13,532 nt of DNA from CAZDML01 sp964506645 (GTDB lineage: Bacteria; Elusimicrobiota; Elusimicrobia; 2-01-FULL-59-12), in NCBI GenBank assembly GCA_964506645.1, contig CAZDML010000051.1, forward strand, positions 1-13,532. The letters are read 5' to 3'. Position 1 is the stretch's first letter. Each line of letters opens with the position of its first letter. A model generated the notes under the pieces. That model was not told the origin of the DNA. It made no database searches and was given only the letters and a program-made list of their open reading frames with translations. This document shows positions 5,277 through 12,432 of this stretch, piece after piece. Both the position numbers and the translations under genes were made by a program.

Positions 5277-7537
5277 AAAAATTTTCGCGTTGGGGTACGC
5301 GCGGGGCTGTGGCCGCCGCCCTCTCTCTGGCAGGGGTATTTATTTTCTTGGTCTATAAGGGCGAATCCTCGCTGCGCAACTTAACGGAACCGTCTGCGGA
5401 CAAAGCAACGCTCGTGTATGCACGCTGGACCGAGCTCGACCCTGCACATCCGGTCTCCTGGGACTACCTCCAGGAAAACTTACGCATGCTCGGGTACCAG
5501 AAGACGAGCCAAAAAGTACCCGACAAGCCGATGCAGTTTAGTGGAGAATATCCCGACCTGTATCTGTTTACCTCTCGCTTTCAGTACCCTGATAAAGATC
5601 TCCCAGCACAACGGCTGCATCTCCGCTTCACACGGCAACGTCTCTCCGAAATTGAAACCCTCTCACCAACGACAGCCCTACCCTCCTGGCGGTTGGAACC
5701 CAAAGTCTTGGCGCAATGGAGCGGGAACGAAGACCGTACCCGGCCCAAAACAAAATTAACGGACTTGCCGCCCTATACCGCACAAGCCGTCATTGCCATG
5801 GAGGACAAGCGGTTCTACAAGCATGGCGCTATCGATTTTGTGGGAATCTTGCGTGCGTTATGGGTCGATCTTCGGGATGGACGTTGGGCGCAAGGCGGTA
5901 GTACGCTCAGCCAGCAGCTCGCTCGTTCTGTGTTTCTCACAATTGACCGAAGTTTGACGCGAAAGTTTTTCGAAGCCGGTCTCGCGTTTTATCTGGAGCT
6001 GCGTTTTTCCAAACCGCAGCTCCTCGAAATGTATCTCAACCGCGTGTACTGGGGAAGCACCGGTCAGCAGAGCCTGATCGGTATTGAACAAGCGAGCCAA
6101 TCCTATTTTGGAAAATCCGCATCGCGTCTGACTCTTTCGGAAAGCGCGCTGCTGGCAGGCCTTCTGCAGTCTCCCAACCGCTTTTCTCCGCGGGTCCATC
6201 GAGCGGTAGCTCTTGAACGTCGCGCGCTTGTTCTGCAGCTGATGCAGCAGCAAAAATTTATCACCGAAACCCAACACAAACGGGCCTTGGCTGAGCCGCT
6301 GCAGGTTGCTCCTCTGCAGGAATCCACGCAGGAATCCGGCTATTTCCTAGCATCTCTGCAAGATGCGCTGGAGCAAAAATACGCTCTTCCCGTGATCCTG
6401 AAAGAAGGATGGAAGATTTATACGACGCTCGACCCCATCCTGCAGCACCACGCCGTCCAGGCCGTGCGTCCCACGGCAGGCCAGGCCGCTTTAGTCGCTA
6501 TCGACCCCCGCACTGGGGAAACGCTGGCGTGGGTGGGGGGAACCCGTTACGTCACGGCGCCCTTTGACCGCGCGATCCATGCCAAGCGACAACCCGGGTC
6601 CGCCTTTAAACCCTTTGTGATGCTGGCCGCACTGGATTCGCACAAAGCCACGGTCGCCACAATGCTCGACGACAAGCCCTTCTCAATGACCACACCGAGC
6701 GGTCCGTGGGCTCCTAAAAATTATGATCGCACCTTCCGTGGCCGCGTCTCGGTGTGGGATAGCCTCGTGTACTCGATTAACATTCCAACGGTTCATTTGG
6801 CCCTGATGACGGGTCTACCGGTCGTTGTCGACTACGCCCAACGCTGCGGTATCACCAGCCCTCTGGAGGCCGCCGCCGGTCTGGCGTTGGGGATTTCGGA
6901 AGTGTCGGTGTTTGAAATGACTGACGCCTATGGCGTATTGGCAAACGGCGGAATTCGAAATCCGGCTTTTACACTGCAGGTAATTGTGGATGGGCAGGGG
7001 AAGCTTGTGGATGATCATCTGCCTAAACCTATCCAAGTGGCTTCTCCCGAAGCGGTCTCACTAGTCACACAAATGTTGGAAGCGGTGTTAAAAGAAGGAA
7101 CGGCCAAACAATCAAAAGCCTATGGGTTTACGCATATCGCCGCGGGGAAGACAGGAACATCCGAAGATTACAAAGATGCTTGGTTCATCGGGTACACCCC
7201 ACGACTGGTCTGTGGGGTCTGGGTAGGCTATGACCAGCCCAAATCATTGGGACGCGCGGCGGCCGGCATCGCCTTACCGATCTGGGTCCAATTTATGACA
7301 CCCGCGCTTTCGCTCTGGCCAGATGAAGAATTTCCGAAGGTGAGAAGTCTTGTGTGGCGCAGCGTGGATAGCGAGACGGGATTTTTAGCGCGCAGCGGAT
7401 GCTCTCACACAGAGAAACGCGCTTTCATGGATGGAACGCTTCCACCGGATTGTCCTGACCATAAGGGCGGGCTGTTGGGCTATTTCTCGCGCTGGGGAAC
7501 TCGAAAATCTACTGCGGCAAAGAAAACGGCTGAGTAA
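5273..7537 (+). CDS. Bifunctional class A penicillin-binding protein (PBP1B-like)
   Basis: A 754-residue peptidoglycan synthase with transglycosylase and transpeptidase domains. After a basic N-terminus, one membrane anchor (about 12-28, AVAAALSLAGVFIFLVY) holds it in the inner membrane facing the periplasm. Residues about 45-135 resemble the UB2H domain of PBP1B (LLGYQK.., GEYPDLYLFTSRFQYPD). The GT51 domain follows: catalytic E177 in EDKRFYKHG, GGSTLSQQLAR, RKFFEAGLAFYLELRFSK and LLEMYLNRVYWG. The transpeptidase motifs are complete: S443-x-x-K446 (QPGSAFKPF), S501-x-N503 (YSINIPTV) and K626-T-G-T (AAGKTGTSEDYKDAW). Every catalytic element is present, so the enzyme should be active and beta-lactam sensitive in principle. 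It overlaps the acyltransferase gene by 4 nt and the convergent TPR gene by 29 nt. An oddity: the heptapeptide FSRWGTR occurs both at residues 4-10 and near the C-terminus. Confidence 0.96.
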   Translation: MKKFSRWGTRGAVAAALSLAGVFIFLVYKGESSLRNLTEPSADKATLVYARWTELDPAHPVSWDYLQENLRMLGYQKTSQKVPDKPMQFSGEYPDLYLFTSRFQYPDKDLPAQRLHLRFTRQRLSEIETLSPTTALPSWRLEPKVLAQWSGNEDRTRPKTKLTDLPPYTAQAVIAMEDKRFYKHGAIDFVGILRALWVDLRDGRWAQGGSTLSQQLARSVFLTIDRSLTRKFFEAGLAFYLELRFSKPQLLEMYLNRVYWGSTGQQSLIGIEQASQSYFGKSASRLTLSESALLAGLLQSPNRFSPRVHRAVALERRALVLQLMQQQKFITETQHKRALAEPLQVAPLQESTQESGYFLASLQDALEQKYALPVILKEGWKIYTTLDPILQHHAVQAVRPTAGQAALVAIDPRTGETLAWVGGTRYVTAPFDRAIHAKRQPGSAFKPFVMLAALDSHKATVATMLDDKPFSMTTPSGPWAPKNYDRTFRGRVSVWDSLVYSINIPTVHLALMTGLPVVVDYAQRCGITSPLEAAAGLALGISEVSVFEMTDAYGVLANGGIRNPAFTLQVIVDGQGKLVDDHLPKPIQVASPEAVSLVTQMLEAVLKEGTAKQSKAYGFTHIAAGKTGTSEDYKDAWFIGYTPRLVCGVWVGYDQPKSLGRAAAGIALPIWVQFMTPALSLWPDEEFPKVRSLVWRSVDSETGFLARSGCSHTEKRAFMDGTLPPDCPDHKGGLLGYFSRWGTRKSTAAKKTAE

Positions 7538-8660
7538 GAGAGCGTTTGGCTTCATCACGGGAGCCCCAGAAATCGGGCCGATTCAAAACGATCTTATAGT
7601 CTGCCAACGCAAGATTGCGCTCTTTGCGAAGATCATGAATTTGGCCTCGGCGTAAATAGGCAAAAGTGACCCAGCGACTCGCGTCTTCTCCTCCATCAAA
7701 AATACGCTGCAGATATTTCATACTCTTCTCAGGCTTGCGATCCCCCAAGAGTGCGCTCATGGCCAAGCAATAGAGTGCGGGCCGGATGCCTTTCTTCGAA
7801 TAGTACGGTGTTTCTTTTTCAGAGCGATCGAGGTATTTTTGGGCTTCGGGGGTCATCTCTTTCCAATTTTTCATGCTGTAGAGTGCCATGATGTAAGCCA
7901 GGTGCATCGCCGGGCTTTGTGGAAATTGTTTATAGAGCTCGATTGTCATCGGCAAGGCTTGGTCCGGCTGATTTTCTTCAAAGGTATAAATCTCGATCAA
8001 GAAGATCATGGCCTCGACGCGTGCGTGCGTTCCTTTTTCAATGGCAAGCTGCAGTTCCTGCAGACCACGCTCACGGTCGCCATGGATCAGCAAACTCGCC
8101 AGCATACGGACGACTCCGGACAAAGTGTCTGTAAAGTAATCATAGATACCCAGCCCCATATACGCATCGTAGAGCTCAGGGTCGTAGCGAAGCGCCTTTT
8201 TAAGCAGTTTATTCCCGCGCTTTCCGAGAAAATAGGCATCCACATACTGCTTTTGTGTCACGAGCCAACGCCCTTTCAGTCCCTCAGCACCGCCCCAGTA
8301 TAAACAGGCCTGGGCCTTGGTCTTGGAATCCTCCGCCGAAGACATCAGGGCTTTGGCCACTTTGATTGTTTCCTGGTAATCGGCTTCCAAGCGGGCTTGA
8401 ATCTCAGGCAGGGGGTAATCAAATTCCTGGGCCAACTGCCACCAATCTGTAGCTGTTTTGTAGAAATAACCACTCGGGTCTTTGGGGTTTTCCTTTGTAT
8501 AGTCCTCAAAAAGCTGATGCGCCTGCTCGTATTGAAGCTGGTAAAGCCACCAAAGTCCCTGGGAAATCTTGTCGCCTTCGGGAGGGGCTTCAGCGCGCAC
8601 AGGGGCCACTAAAAGGCCCAGACATAGAAAAGATGCGAATAGTAGAGGTGTTTTACGCAT
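7509..8660 (-). CDS. Secreted TPR-like repeat protein of unknown role
   Basis: A 383-residue protein with a clear Sec signal peptide: MRK, hydrophobic LLFASFLCLGLLVAPV, and a cleavage site after VRA. The mature part is almost wholly helical, with TPR-like pairs of helices (ISQGLWWLYQLQYEQAHQLFEDYTKENPKDPSGYFY, then KALRYDPELYDAYMGLGIYDY and ALADYKIVLNR). This points to a periplasmic or outer-membrane-associated protein-binding scaffold. No lipobox cysteine follows the signal, so it is not an obvious lipoprotein. No catalytic motif is visible. It is transcribed divergently from the sulfite reductase gene and runs 29 nt into the end of the PBP gene on the opposite strand. A link to envelope assembly is suggested only by that neighbourhood. 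Confidence 0.85.
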   Translation of the reverse strand: MRKTPLLFASFLCLGLLVAPVRAEAPPEGDKISQGLWWLYQLQYEQAHQLFEDYTKENPKDPSGYFYKTATDWWQLAQEFDYPLPEIQARLEADYQETIKVAKALMSSAEDSKTKAQACLYWGGAEGLKGRWLVTQKQYVDAYFLGKRGNKLLKKALRYDPELYDAYMGLGIYDYFTDTLSGVVRMLASLLIHGDRERGLQELQLAIEKGTHARVEAMIFLIEIYTFEENQPDQALPMTIELYKQFPQSPAMHLAYIMALYSMKNWKEMTPEAQKYLDRSEKETPYYSKKGIRPALYCLAMSALLGDRKPEKSMKYLQRIFDGGEDASRWVTFAYLRRGQIHDLRKERNLALADYKIVLNRPDFWGSRDEAKRSLTQPFSLPQ

Positions 8661-8673
8661 AAAATTCGGCCCC

Positions 8674-8679
8674 AGTATA
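8674..8679 (-). promoter_or_regulatory. Candidate -10 box (TATACT) for the TPR gene
   Basis: On the - strand, TATACT (8679-8674) lies 13 nt before the ATG at 8660. Transcription would start only about 6-7 nt before the start codon, and no Shine-Dalgarno is present in that space. The -35 candidate TTCTCC at 17 nt spacing is weak. Confidence 0.35.
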
Positions 8680-8704
8680 CAAACTCTGTGGGCGTGGGAG
8701 AATT

Positions 8705-8713
8705 TGATATAAT
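8705..8713 (+). promoter_or_regulatory. Extended -10 promoter (TGATATAAT) of the reductase operon
   Basis: TGA followed by a perfect TATAAT (8708-8713) is a textbook extended -10. The start codon ATG 8723 follows after only 9 nt (8714-8722), so transcription should begin about 1-3 nt before it. There is no Shine-Dalgarno and no room for one. This implies a leaderless message for the reductase. Confidence 0.6.
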
Positions 8714-8722
8714 TTTTTCATC

Positions 8723-10477
8723 ATGAAAAAAACACTGAGCCCTGCTGAAATCAACGAATACGCCCATTTTGAAGAAAACATCAAGAAACTGGAAGCCGGA
8801 CAGCTGGATTCAGACGATTTTCGCCGTTTCCGCTTAGAAAACGGCACCTACGGCATCCGCGGCACAACCGATGAACATATGATCCGGGTCAAGGTGCCCT
8901 GGGGCAATCTGAACGCCGATCAATTAGACGCTCTGGCCGATGTCGCCGAAGCCTACGCCACCCCCAAAGCCGCCCATGTCACCACACGCCAGGCCATCCA
9001 ATTTCATCACATCAAACGCCGCGATGTCGTCAGTTTGCTGCGTAAGATGGCCGAAGTCGGCCTGACCACCCGCGAAGCCTGCGGCAATACCGTTCGTAAC
9101 GTGACCGCCTGTCACTATGCGGGAACCTCTCCGGAAGAAGCGTTCGATGTCCGTCCCTATGCGCAAAAGGTGATGGAGTATTTCTTGCGTAACCCGATTT
9201 GTCAGAATATGCCGCGCAAATTCAAAATCGCCTTTGAGGGCTGTCCTACCGACCATATCCGTATTCCGATCCATGATTTCGGCGCTGTCGCCAAAATCAA
9301 AGAGATCAACGGCAAGAAAGTCCGCGGATTTGCCTGCTACGTGGGCGGCGGACTGGGAGCGACCCCCTTCTCGGCCCAGCTCATTGAAGAATTTACTCCC
9401 GAAGAACTTCTCATTCCCACGATTGAAGCTTGCGTACGCATCTTTGATCGTCACGGCAATCGCAAAGACAAAGCCAAAGCCCGTATCAAATTTGTCGTCA
9501 AAGAATGGGGCATTGAGAAAATGCGCGAAACAATTTTGGAAGAACGCAAAATCGCGACGCTCACACGTTCTGGGAATACCAAAGATTTCTATATCGATCC
9601 CAAAGCGTATGACGAACAGGCTCCCCAGGTGGACCTGCCTGCCAGTGTTCCAGTACCGACCACGGCTGATTACACCCGCTGGCGCCAAACCAACGTCAAG
9701 AATCAAAAACAAGCCGGCCACTTCAGCGTGATTGTTCGTTGTCTCCTCGGCGATATTTCCGTTCCTCAGATGCATGCGCTTGCGAATCTGTCTCGCAAAT
9801 ACAATGGCGGACGGTTACGCACCGCCATCACACAGAATTTAGTTCTTCAATGGGTACCGGAGAAGGCGCTCCCGCTTGTGTTCGCGGAGCTTCAGAAAGC
9901 CGGACTCGCAGAAGCCAACGGAGAACGCATCGCCGATGTCACCCGTTGCCCTGGCGCTGACACCTGCCAGATTGCCATCACCCATTCCAAGGGGCTGGCC
10001 GCAGCGATTACACCGCTCTTCAACGATAAGGCACTCGCCGAAGCCGAAGAGCTCCAAGACATTAAGATTAAAATTTCTGGATGTTTTAATTCCTGCGGTC
10101 AGCATCATATCGCCGATATTGGCTTCTACGGGTCCTCGAAAGCCGTCAACGGCCGCGATGTGCCCCATTACGTGATGCTTTTGGGCGGTTATACGGAAGA
10201 AGGGACAGCCAAATTCGGCAAAGTCACCGTTCAACTTCCCGCCCAGCGCGCTCCCGAAGCGGCGAAGCGCTTGCTCAATTTCTTCCAGTCCGAACGCCAG
10301 AAGGGGGAGAAATTTCGGCCCTTCATCGAACGTGTTGGAACCGCACGTATCAAAGAACTTTTGCAGGAATATACCGTCATCCCCACGTACGAGGCCAACC
10401 CCAAGATGTACGAAGATCTGGGCGGCGACGGCGGGGCGTTTAAAATGGAAATGGGAAAAGGCGAATGCGCCGCATAG
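8723..10477 (+). CDS. Siroheme [4Fe-4S] sulfite/nitrite reductase (NirA/Sir family)
   Basis: A 584-residue single-chain assimilatory reductase that carries out six-electron reduction of sulfite to sulfide or nitrite to ammonium in the cytoplasm, usually with ferredoxin as donor. It has the duplicated half-domain arrangement: a first ferrodoxin-like half with HVTTRQAIQFHHIK and EACGNTVRNVTACHYAG, and a second with the cluster/siroheme ligands C409-x5-C415 (RCPGADTCQIA) and C454-x3-C458 (SGCFNSCGQHH). Basic residues in the first half (TTRQ, RNV) fit anion binding. The sequence does not settle sulfite versus nitrite for me. The adjoining small flavin reductase and the sulfurtransferase elsewhere in the window lean toward sulfite, but that is inference. 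It starts at ATG 8723, apparently leaderless. The next gene follows after 3 nt. Confidence 0.93.
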   Translation: MKKTLSPAEINEYAHFEENIKKLEAGQLDSDDFRRFRLENGTYGIRGTTDEHMIRVKVPWGNLNADQLDALADVAEAYATPKAAHVTTRQAIQFHHIKRRDVVSLLRKMAEVGLTTREACGNTVRNVTACHYAGTSPEEAFDVRPYAQKVMEYFLRNPICQNMPRKFKIAFEGCPTDHIRIPIHDFGAVAKIKEINGKKVRGFACYVGGGLGATPFSAQLIEEFTPEELLIPTIEACVRIFDRHGNRKDKAKARIKFVVKEWGIEKMRETILEERKIATLTRSGNTKDFYIDPKAYDEQAPQVDLPASVPVPTTADYTRWRQTNVKNQKQAGHFSVIVRCLLGDISVPQMHALANLSRKYNGGRLRTAITQNLVLQWVPEKALPLVFAELQKAGLAEANGERIADVTRCPGADTCQIAITHSKGLAAAITPLFNDKALAEAEELQDIKIKISGCFNSCGQHHIADIGFYGSSKAVNGRDVPHYVMLLGGYTEEGTAKFGKVTVQLPAQRAPEAAKRLLNFFQSERQKGEKFRPFIERVGTARIKELLQEYTVIPTYEANPKMYEDLGGDGGAFKMEMGKGECAA

Positions 10478-10480
10478 CGC

Positions 10481-11182
10481 ATGGCCGCTGAAACCGCTTT
10501 CCAATCCGTTCCCGTCCTCGAAGTCATTCCTCAAACCTCGGATACGCAAACCCTGCGCCTCGGCACCACCTTTCCCTATAAAGCCGGTCAAAGCATTCAA
10601 GTTCAGATCCCGGGCGATCCCAAAAAACGTTACTATTCGATCTCTTCTTCTCCAACGGAAAAAGGCCACATCGATATTACAATCAAAGCCCAACGTGGAA
10701 CGCCGCTCTTCCAATCTCTTTTCAGTATCAAATCCGGCGGTTCAATTGCGATCTCGGGGCCCCTGGGTTCTTTTACCATCCCCGAGGGACTCGCCGGGCC
10801 GTTCTATTTCCTTGCGGCTGGCAGCGGCGTGACACCGTTTCGATCCATGGCCAAGTTCCTCATGGATACTCAATCTCAAGCCGAAATCTGGATGTTGCAC
10901 AGCGTACAGACGCCAAACGACCTCATTTTCAAGGATGAATTCCTCCTCTGGGAAGGCAGCGTGCCGCTGTTCCATTATGTCCCGACTTTCACCCGATCCG
11001 ATCAAGTCGTTGCCGGCGCCGAAACCGGACGCATCCGAGAACAATTGATCAAGAAGCACCTCCCGATTGAGAAAGGAACCTTCTTTCTATGTGGAATGCC
11101 GGCCTTCTCCGGCGACATGGAGAAAATGCTCACGCAAAACCTGCAGATTCCGCCCAGCCGCATCCGACGAGAGCAGTGGTAA
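10481..11182 (+). CDS. Ferredoxin-NADP reductase-type FAD/NAD(P) oxidoreductase
   Basis: A 233-residue flavoprotein of the ferredoxin-NADP+ reductase superfamily. The FAD-binding beta-barrel carries R50-Y51-Y52-S53 (KRYYSISSSP), the flavin-binding signature. The nucleotide domain has GSGVTPFRSM at 114-123 and, near the end, the CGMPAFSGDMEKML block. There is no attached [2Fe-2S] domain, unlike phenol hydroxylase-type reductases. The protein ends in Trp (REQW), at the position where plant-type enzymes have a terminal aromatic over the flavin ring. It starts 3 nt after the reductase stop, with no clear Shine-Dalgarno, suggesting translational coupling. The obvious role is to pass electrons from NAD(P)H to the preceding siroheme reductase, directly or through a ferredoxin. 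That is inference from gene order. Confidence 0.9.
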   Translation: MAAETAFQSVPVLEVIPQTSDTQTLRLGTTFPYKAGQSIQVQIPGDPKKRYYSISSSPTEKGHIDITIKAQRGTPLFQSLFSIKSGGSIAISGPLGSFTIPEGLAGPFYFLAAGSGVTPFRSMAKFLMDTQSQAEIWMLHSVQTPNDLIFKDEFLLWEGSVPLFHYVPTFTRSDQVVAGAETGRIREQLIKKHLPIEKGTFFLCGMPAFSGDMEKMLTQNLQIPPSRIRREQW

Positions 11183-11187
11183 CGGCC

Positions 11188-12027
11188 ATGTCTGAAAAAA
11201 CCATCACTTTTGCCCACAGTCCCGATCCGGACGACGCCTTTATGTTTTACGGCTTCCACACCGGCGCCATTAAAATGCCCGGCTATCACATTGCGCAACA
11301 CATGGAAGATATTCAGACGCTCAATGAGCGTGCATTCCGCGGTGAATTTGAAGTGACCGCGGTCAGTGCTCACGCCTATGCCCATGTCAGCGAAAAATAT
11401 TGGCTTTTATCTTGTGGCGCCAGCGTGGGACGCGGCTATGGACCCACGCTTATCCGTCCGAAAGGACAGACACGTTGGGGCAACGGCCGAGTGGCTGTTC
11501 CCGGAAAGTGGACCACCGCAGTGCTGGCCCTCGATCTCTGGCTGGCTGAAGAACGTCGGCATGTGGAAAAGATTGTGATTCCGTTCGATAAAATCATAGA
11601 CGTCGTAAAGAGTGGGCAGTTTGACGCGGGGCTCATCATACACGAAGGCCAACTTACCTACGAAAAAGAGGGTCTGGAGAAAGTATGGAACGCCGGAGAA
11701 TGGTGGGAAGACCGTACGGGACTCCCGCTGCCCCTCGGTGTGAACGCTATTCGACGCGATTTAGGCACTGACTTCGCCCAGCAATTCAGCCAAGCCTACC
11801 GGAAGAGTATCGAATTTGCCCATGCACACAAGGACGACGCAGTGAAATATGCACTTCAGTTTGGGCGTGGGCTCAACCAGCAGCTTGGCGAACAATTTAT
11901 TGGCATGTATGTGAACGACGACACACTCAAGCAGGGGAAAGACGTTCAGGAAGGTTTAAAAACGCTGTTCCAAATCGCCCACCAACAAAAACTCATCCCG
12001 CAACAGCCGGAACTTCGCTATATTTAG
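11188..12027 (+). CDS. mqnD: 1,4-dihydroxy-6-naphthoate synthase (futalosine menaquinone pathway)
   Basis: A 279-residue MqnD-type enzyme with a periplasmic-binding-protein fold. It converts cyclic dehypoxanthine futalosine, the MqnC product, to 1,4-dihydroxy-6-naphthoate. Diagnostic stretches: FAHSPDPDDAFMFYGF at the N-terminus, EVTAVSAHAYAHV, GASVGRGYGPTLI, then IIHEGQLTYEKEGL with H152 in the position of the catalytic histidine proposed for Thermus MqnD, TGLPLPLGVNAIRRDLG, and GRGLNQQLGEQFIGMYVNDDT. The HEGQLTY motif separates it from MqnA. ATG 11188 is 5 nt after the flavin reductase stop, so it is probably the last gene of the sulfite/nitrite reductase operon. The partner enzyme MqnC is encoded about 700 nt away on the opposite strand. 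A large structured element begins 2 nt after its stop codon. Confidence 0.95.
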   Translation: MSEKTITFAHSPDPDDAFMFYGFHTGAIKMPGYHIAQHMEDIQTLNERAFRGEFEVTAVSAHAYAHVSEKYWLLSCGASVGRGYGPTLIRPKGQTRWGNGRVAVPGKWTTAVLALDLWLAEERRHVEKIVIPFDKIIDVVKSGQFDAGLIIHEGQLTYEKEGLEKVWNAGEWWEDRTGLPLPLGVNAIRRDLGTDFAQQFSQAYRKSIEFAHAHKDDAVKYALQFGRGLNQQLGEQFIGMYVNDDTLKQGKDVQEGLKTLFQIAHQQKLIPQQPELRYI

Positions 12028-12029
12028 CC

Positions 12030-12221
12030 GAAGGATAGACTAAGACTTCTCTCTCCGACTCCGATCGTGGATTTTTAACGGCTCATCGGATCGGACGGAC
12101 CTGAACTAGAGGAATGCTCCTAAGGTCGCCTTCGGCAACCGAGCCATGCAGGTCCTATCGTCCAATCCGCTTCGCCTAAATCCACAAGGAGTCTTCGAGA
12201 AGAACTCTTAGCCTATCCTTC
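12030..12221 (+). ncRNA. Structured element A: long branched hairpin after mqnD (novel RNA-like family)
   Basis: 192 nt folding almost end to end. Base helix: 12030-12038 with 12213-12221 (9 bp, perfect); then 12040-12045 with 12206-12211; 12047-12055 with 12197-12204 (one bulge); 12057-12062 with 12188-12193; a 4-nt/2-nt internal loop; 12067-12074 with 12178-12185; 12088-12091 with 12165-12168; 12093-12097 with 12159-12163; 12098-12103 with 12149-12154. The tip holds AACTAGAGGAA (12104-12114), a hairpin 12124-12140 with CCTTCGG at its end, and GAGCCATG (12141-12148). Five sequence blocks and their spacing are shared with element B on the other strand, while the helices differ by paired changes. 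It starts 2 nt after the mqnD stop. No run of T follows, so it is not a plain terminator. I do not recognise it as tmRNA, 6S, SRP or RNase P RNA. RNA versus single-stranded DNA function is open. Confidence 0.75.
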
Positions 12222-12245
12222 ATAAGTCGTGAAAAATAAACCATA
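12222..12245. other. 24-nt A/T-rich spacer between the two structured elements
   Basis: This is the only part of the 405-nt gene-free stretch 12028-12432, apart from 1-2 nt at each end, not taken up by the two elements. No gene or promoter is visible. On the - strand it supplies the T-rich tract after element B. Confidence 0.6.
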
Positions 12246-12431
12246 GAGAAGCTCAAAACAAAACGGAGAGGCACCTGCAGATTTAGCCTAGTCCGGACCT
12301 TGTCGTACAGCAGGCCATGGCTCAAATCTCCGAAGGAGATTTAAAAGTTCTTCCACTAGTTGCCGGCCGGGGTCCGGACTGGGCGTTAAGAATCTGCACC
12401 AGTGCCGGGTCCGTTTTGTTTTGTGCTTCTC
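12246..12431 (-). ncRNA. Structured element B: homologue of element A on the - strand after the ferredoxin gene
   Basis: 186 nt, read on the - strand. Base helix: 12246-12266 with 12411-12431, 20 of 21 paired (single T-T mismatch). Then 12270-12274 with 12402-12406; a 4-nt/2-nt internal loop of the same asymmetry as in A; 12277-12283 with 12391-12397; 12286-12288 with 12382-12384; 12290-12299 with 12371-12380 (10 bp). In - strand order the conserved blocks are TTAACG (12389-12384), AACTAGTGGAA (12361-12351), a hairpin 12342-12324 with CCTTCGG in its tip (12336-12330), GAGCCATG (12323-12316) and CTAAATC (12286-12280). The hairpin stem has 8 bp and differs wholly from that of A. It starts 1 nt after the ferredoxin stop codon. 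Downstream on its strand comes a T-rich stretch (TTTATTTTT, 12239-12231) that could help end transcription. Confidence 0.75.
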
Positions 12432-12432
12432 G

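Noticed and set aside
7509..7537. 29-nt convergent overlap of the PBP and TPR genes as a regulatory antisense device
   Set aside because: Short tail-to-tail overlaps are common in compact genomes and nothing here points beyond that.
8924..9775. Long - strand open frame of 283 codons opposite the siroheme reductase
   Set aside because: It is an antisense shadow of a strongly conserved gene, has no recognisable domain, and its composition follows from the codon use of the real gene. The same holds for 9839-10714 (-) and 812-1363 (+).
12030..12431. The two structured elements as integron attC sites
   Set aside because: The position right after a gene and the imperfect palindrome recall gene cassettes. 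But they lack the GTTRRRY/RYYYAAC core sites, are longer, keep conserved internal sequence blocks, face each other, and no integrase is present.
12030..12431. Elements as 6S, SRP, RNase P or tmRNA, or as standalone HEARO/omega RNAs
   Set aside because: No signature of 6S, SRP, RNase P or tmRNA is recognisable (no SRP GGAAG-type loop, no tRNA-like ends), and two homologous copies argue against single-copy housekeeping RNAs. I could not match them to IscB/IsrB-associated RNA, and no such nuclease is nearby; a database search would settle this.
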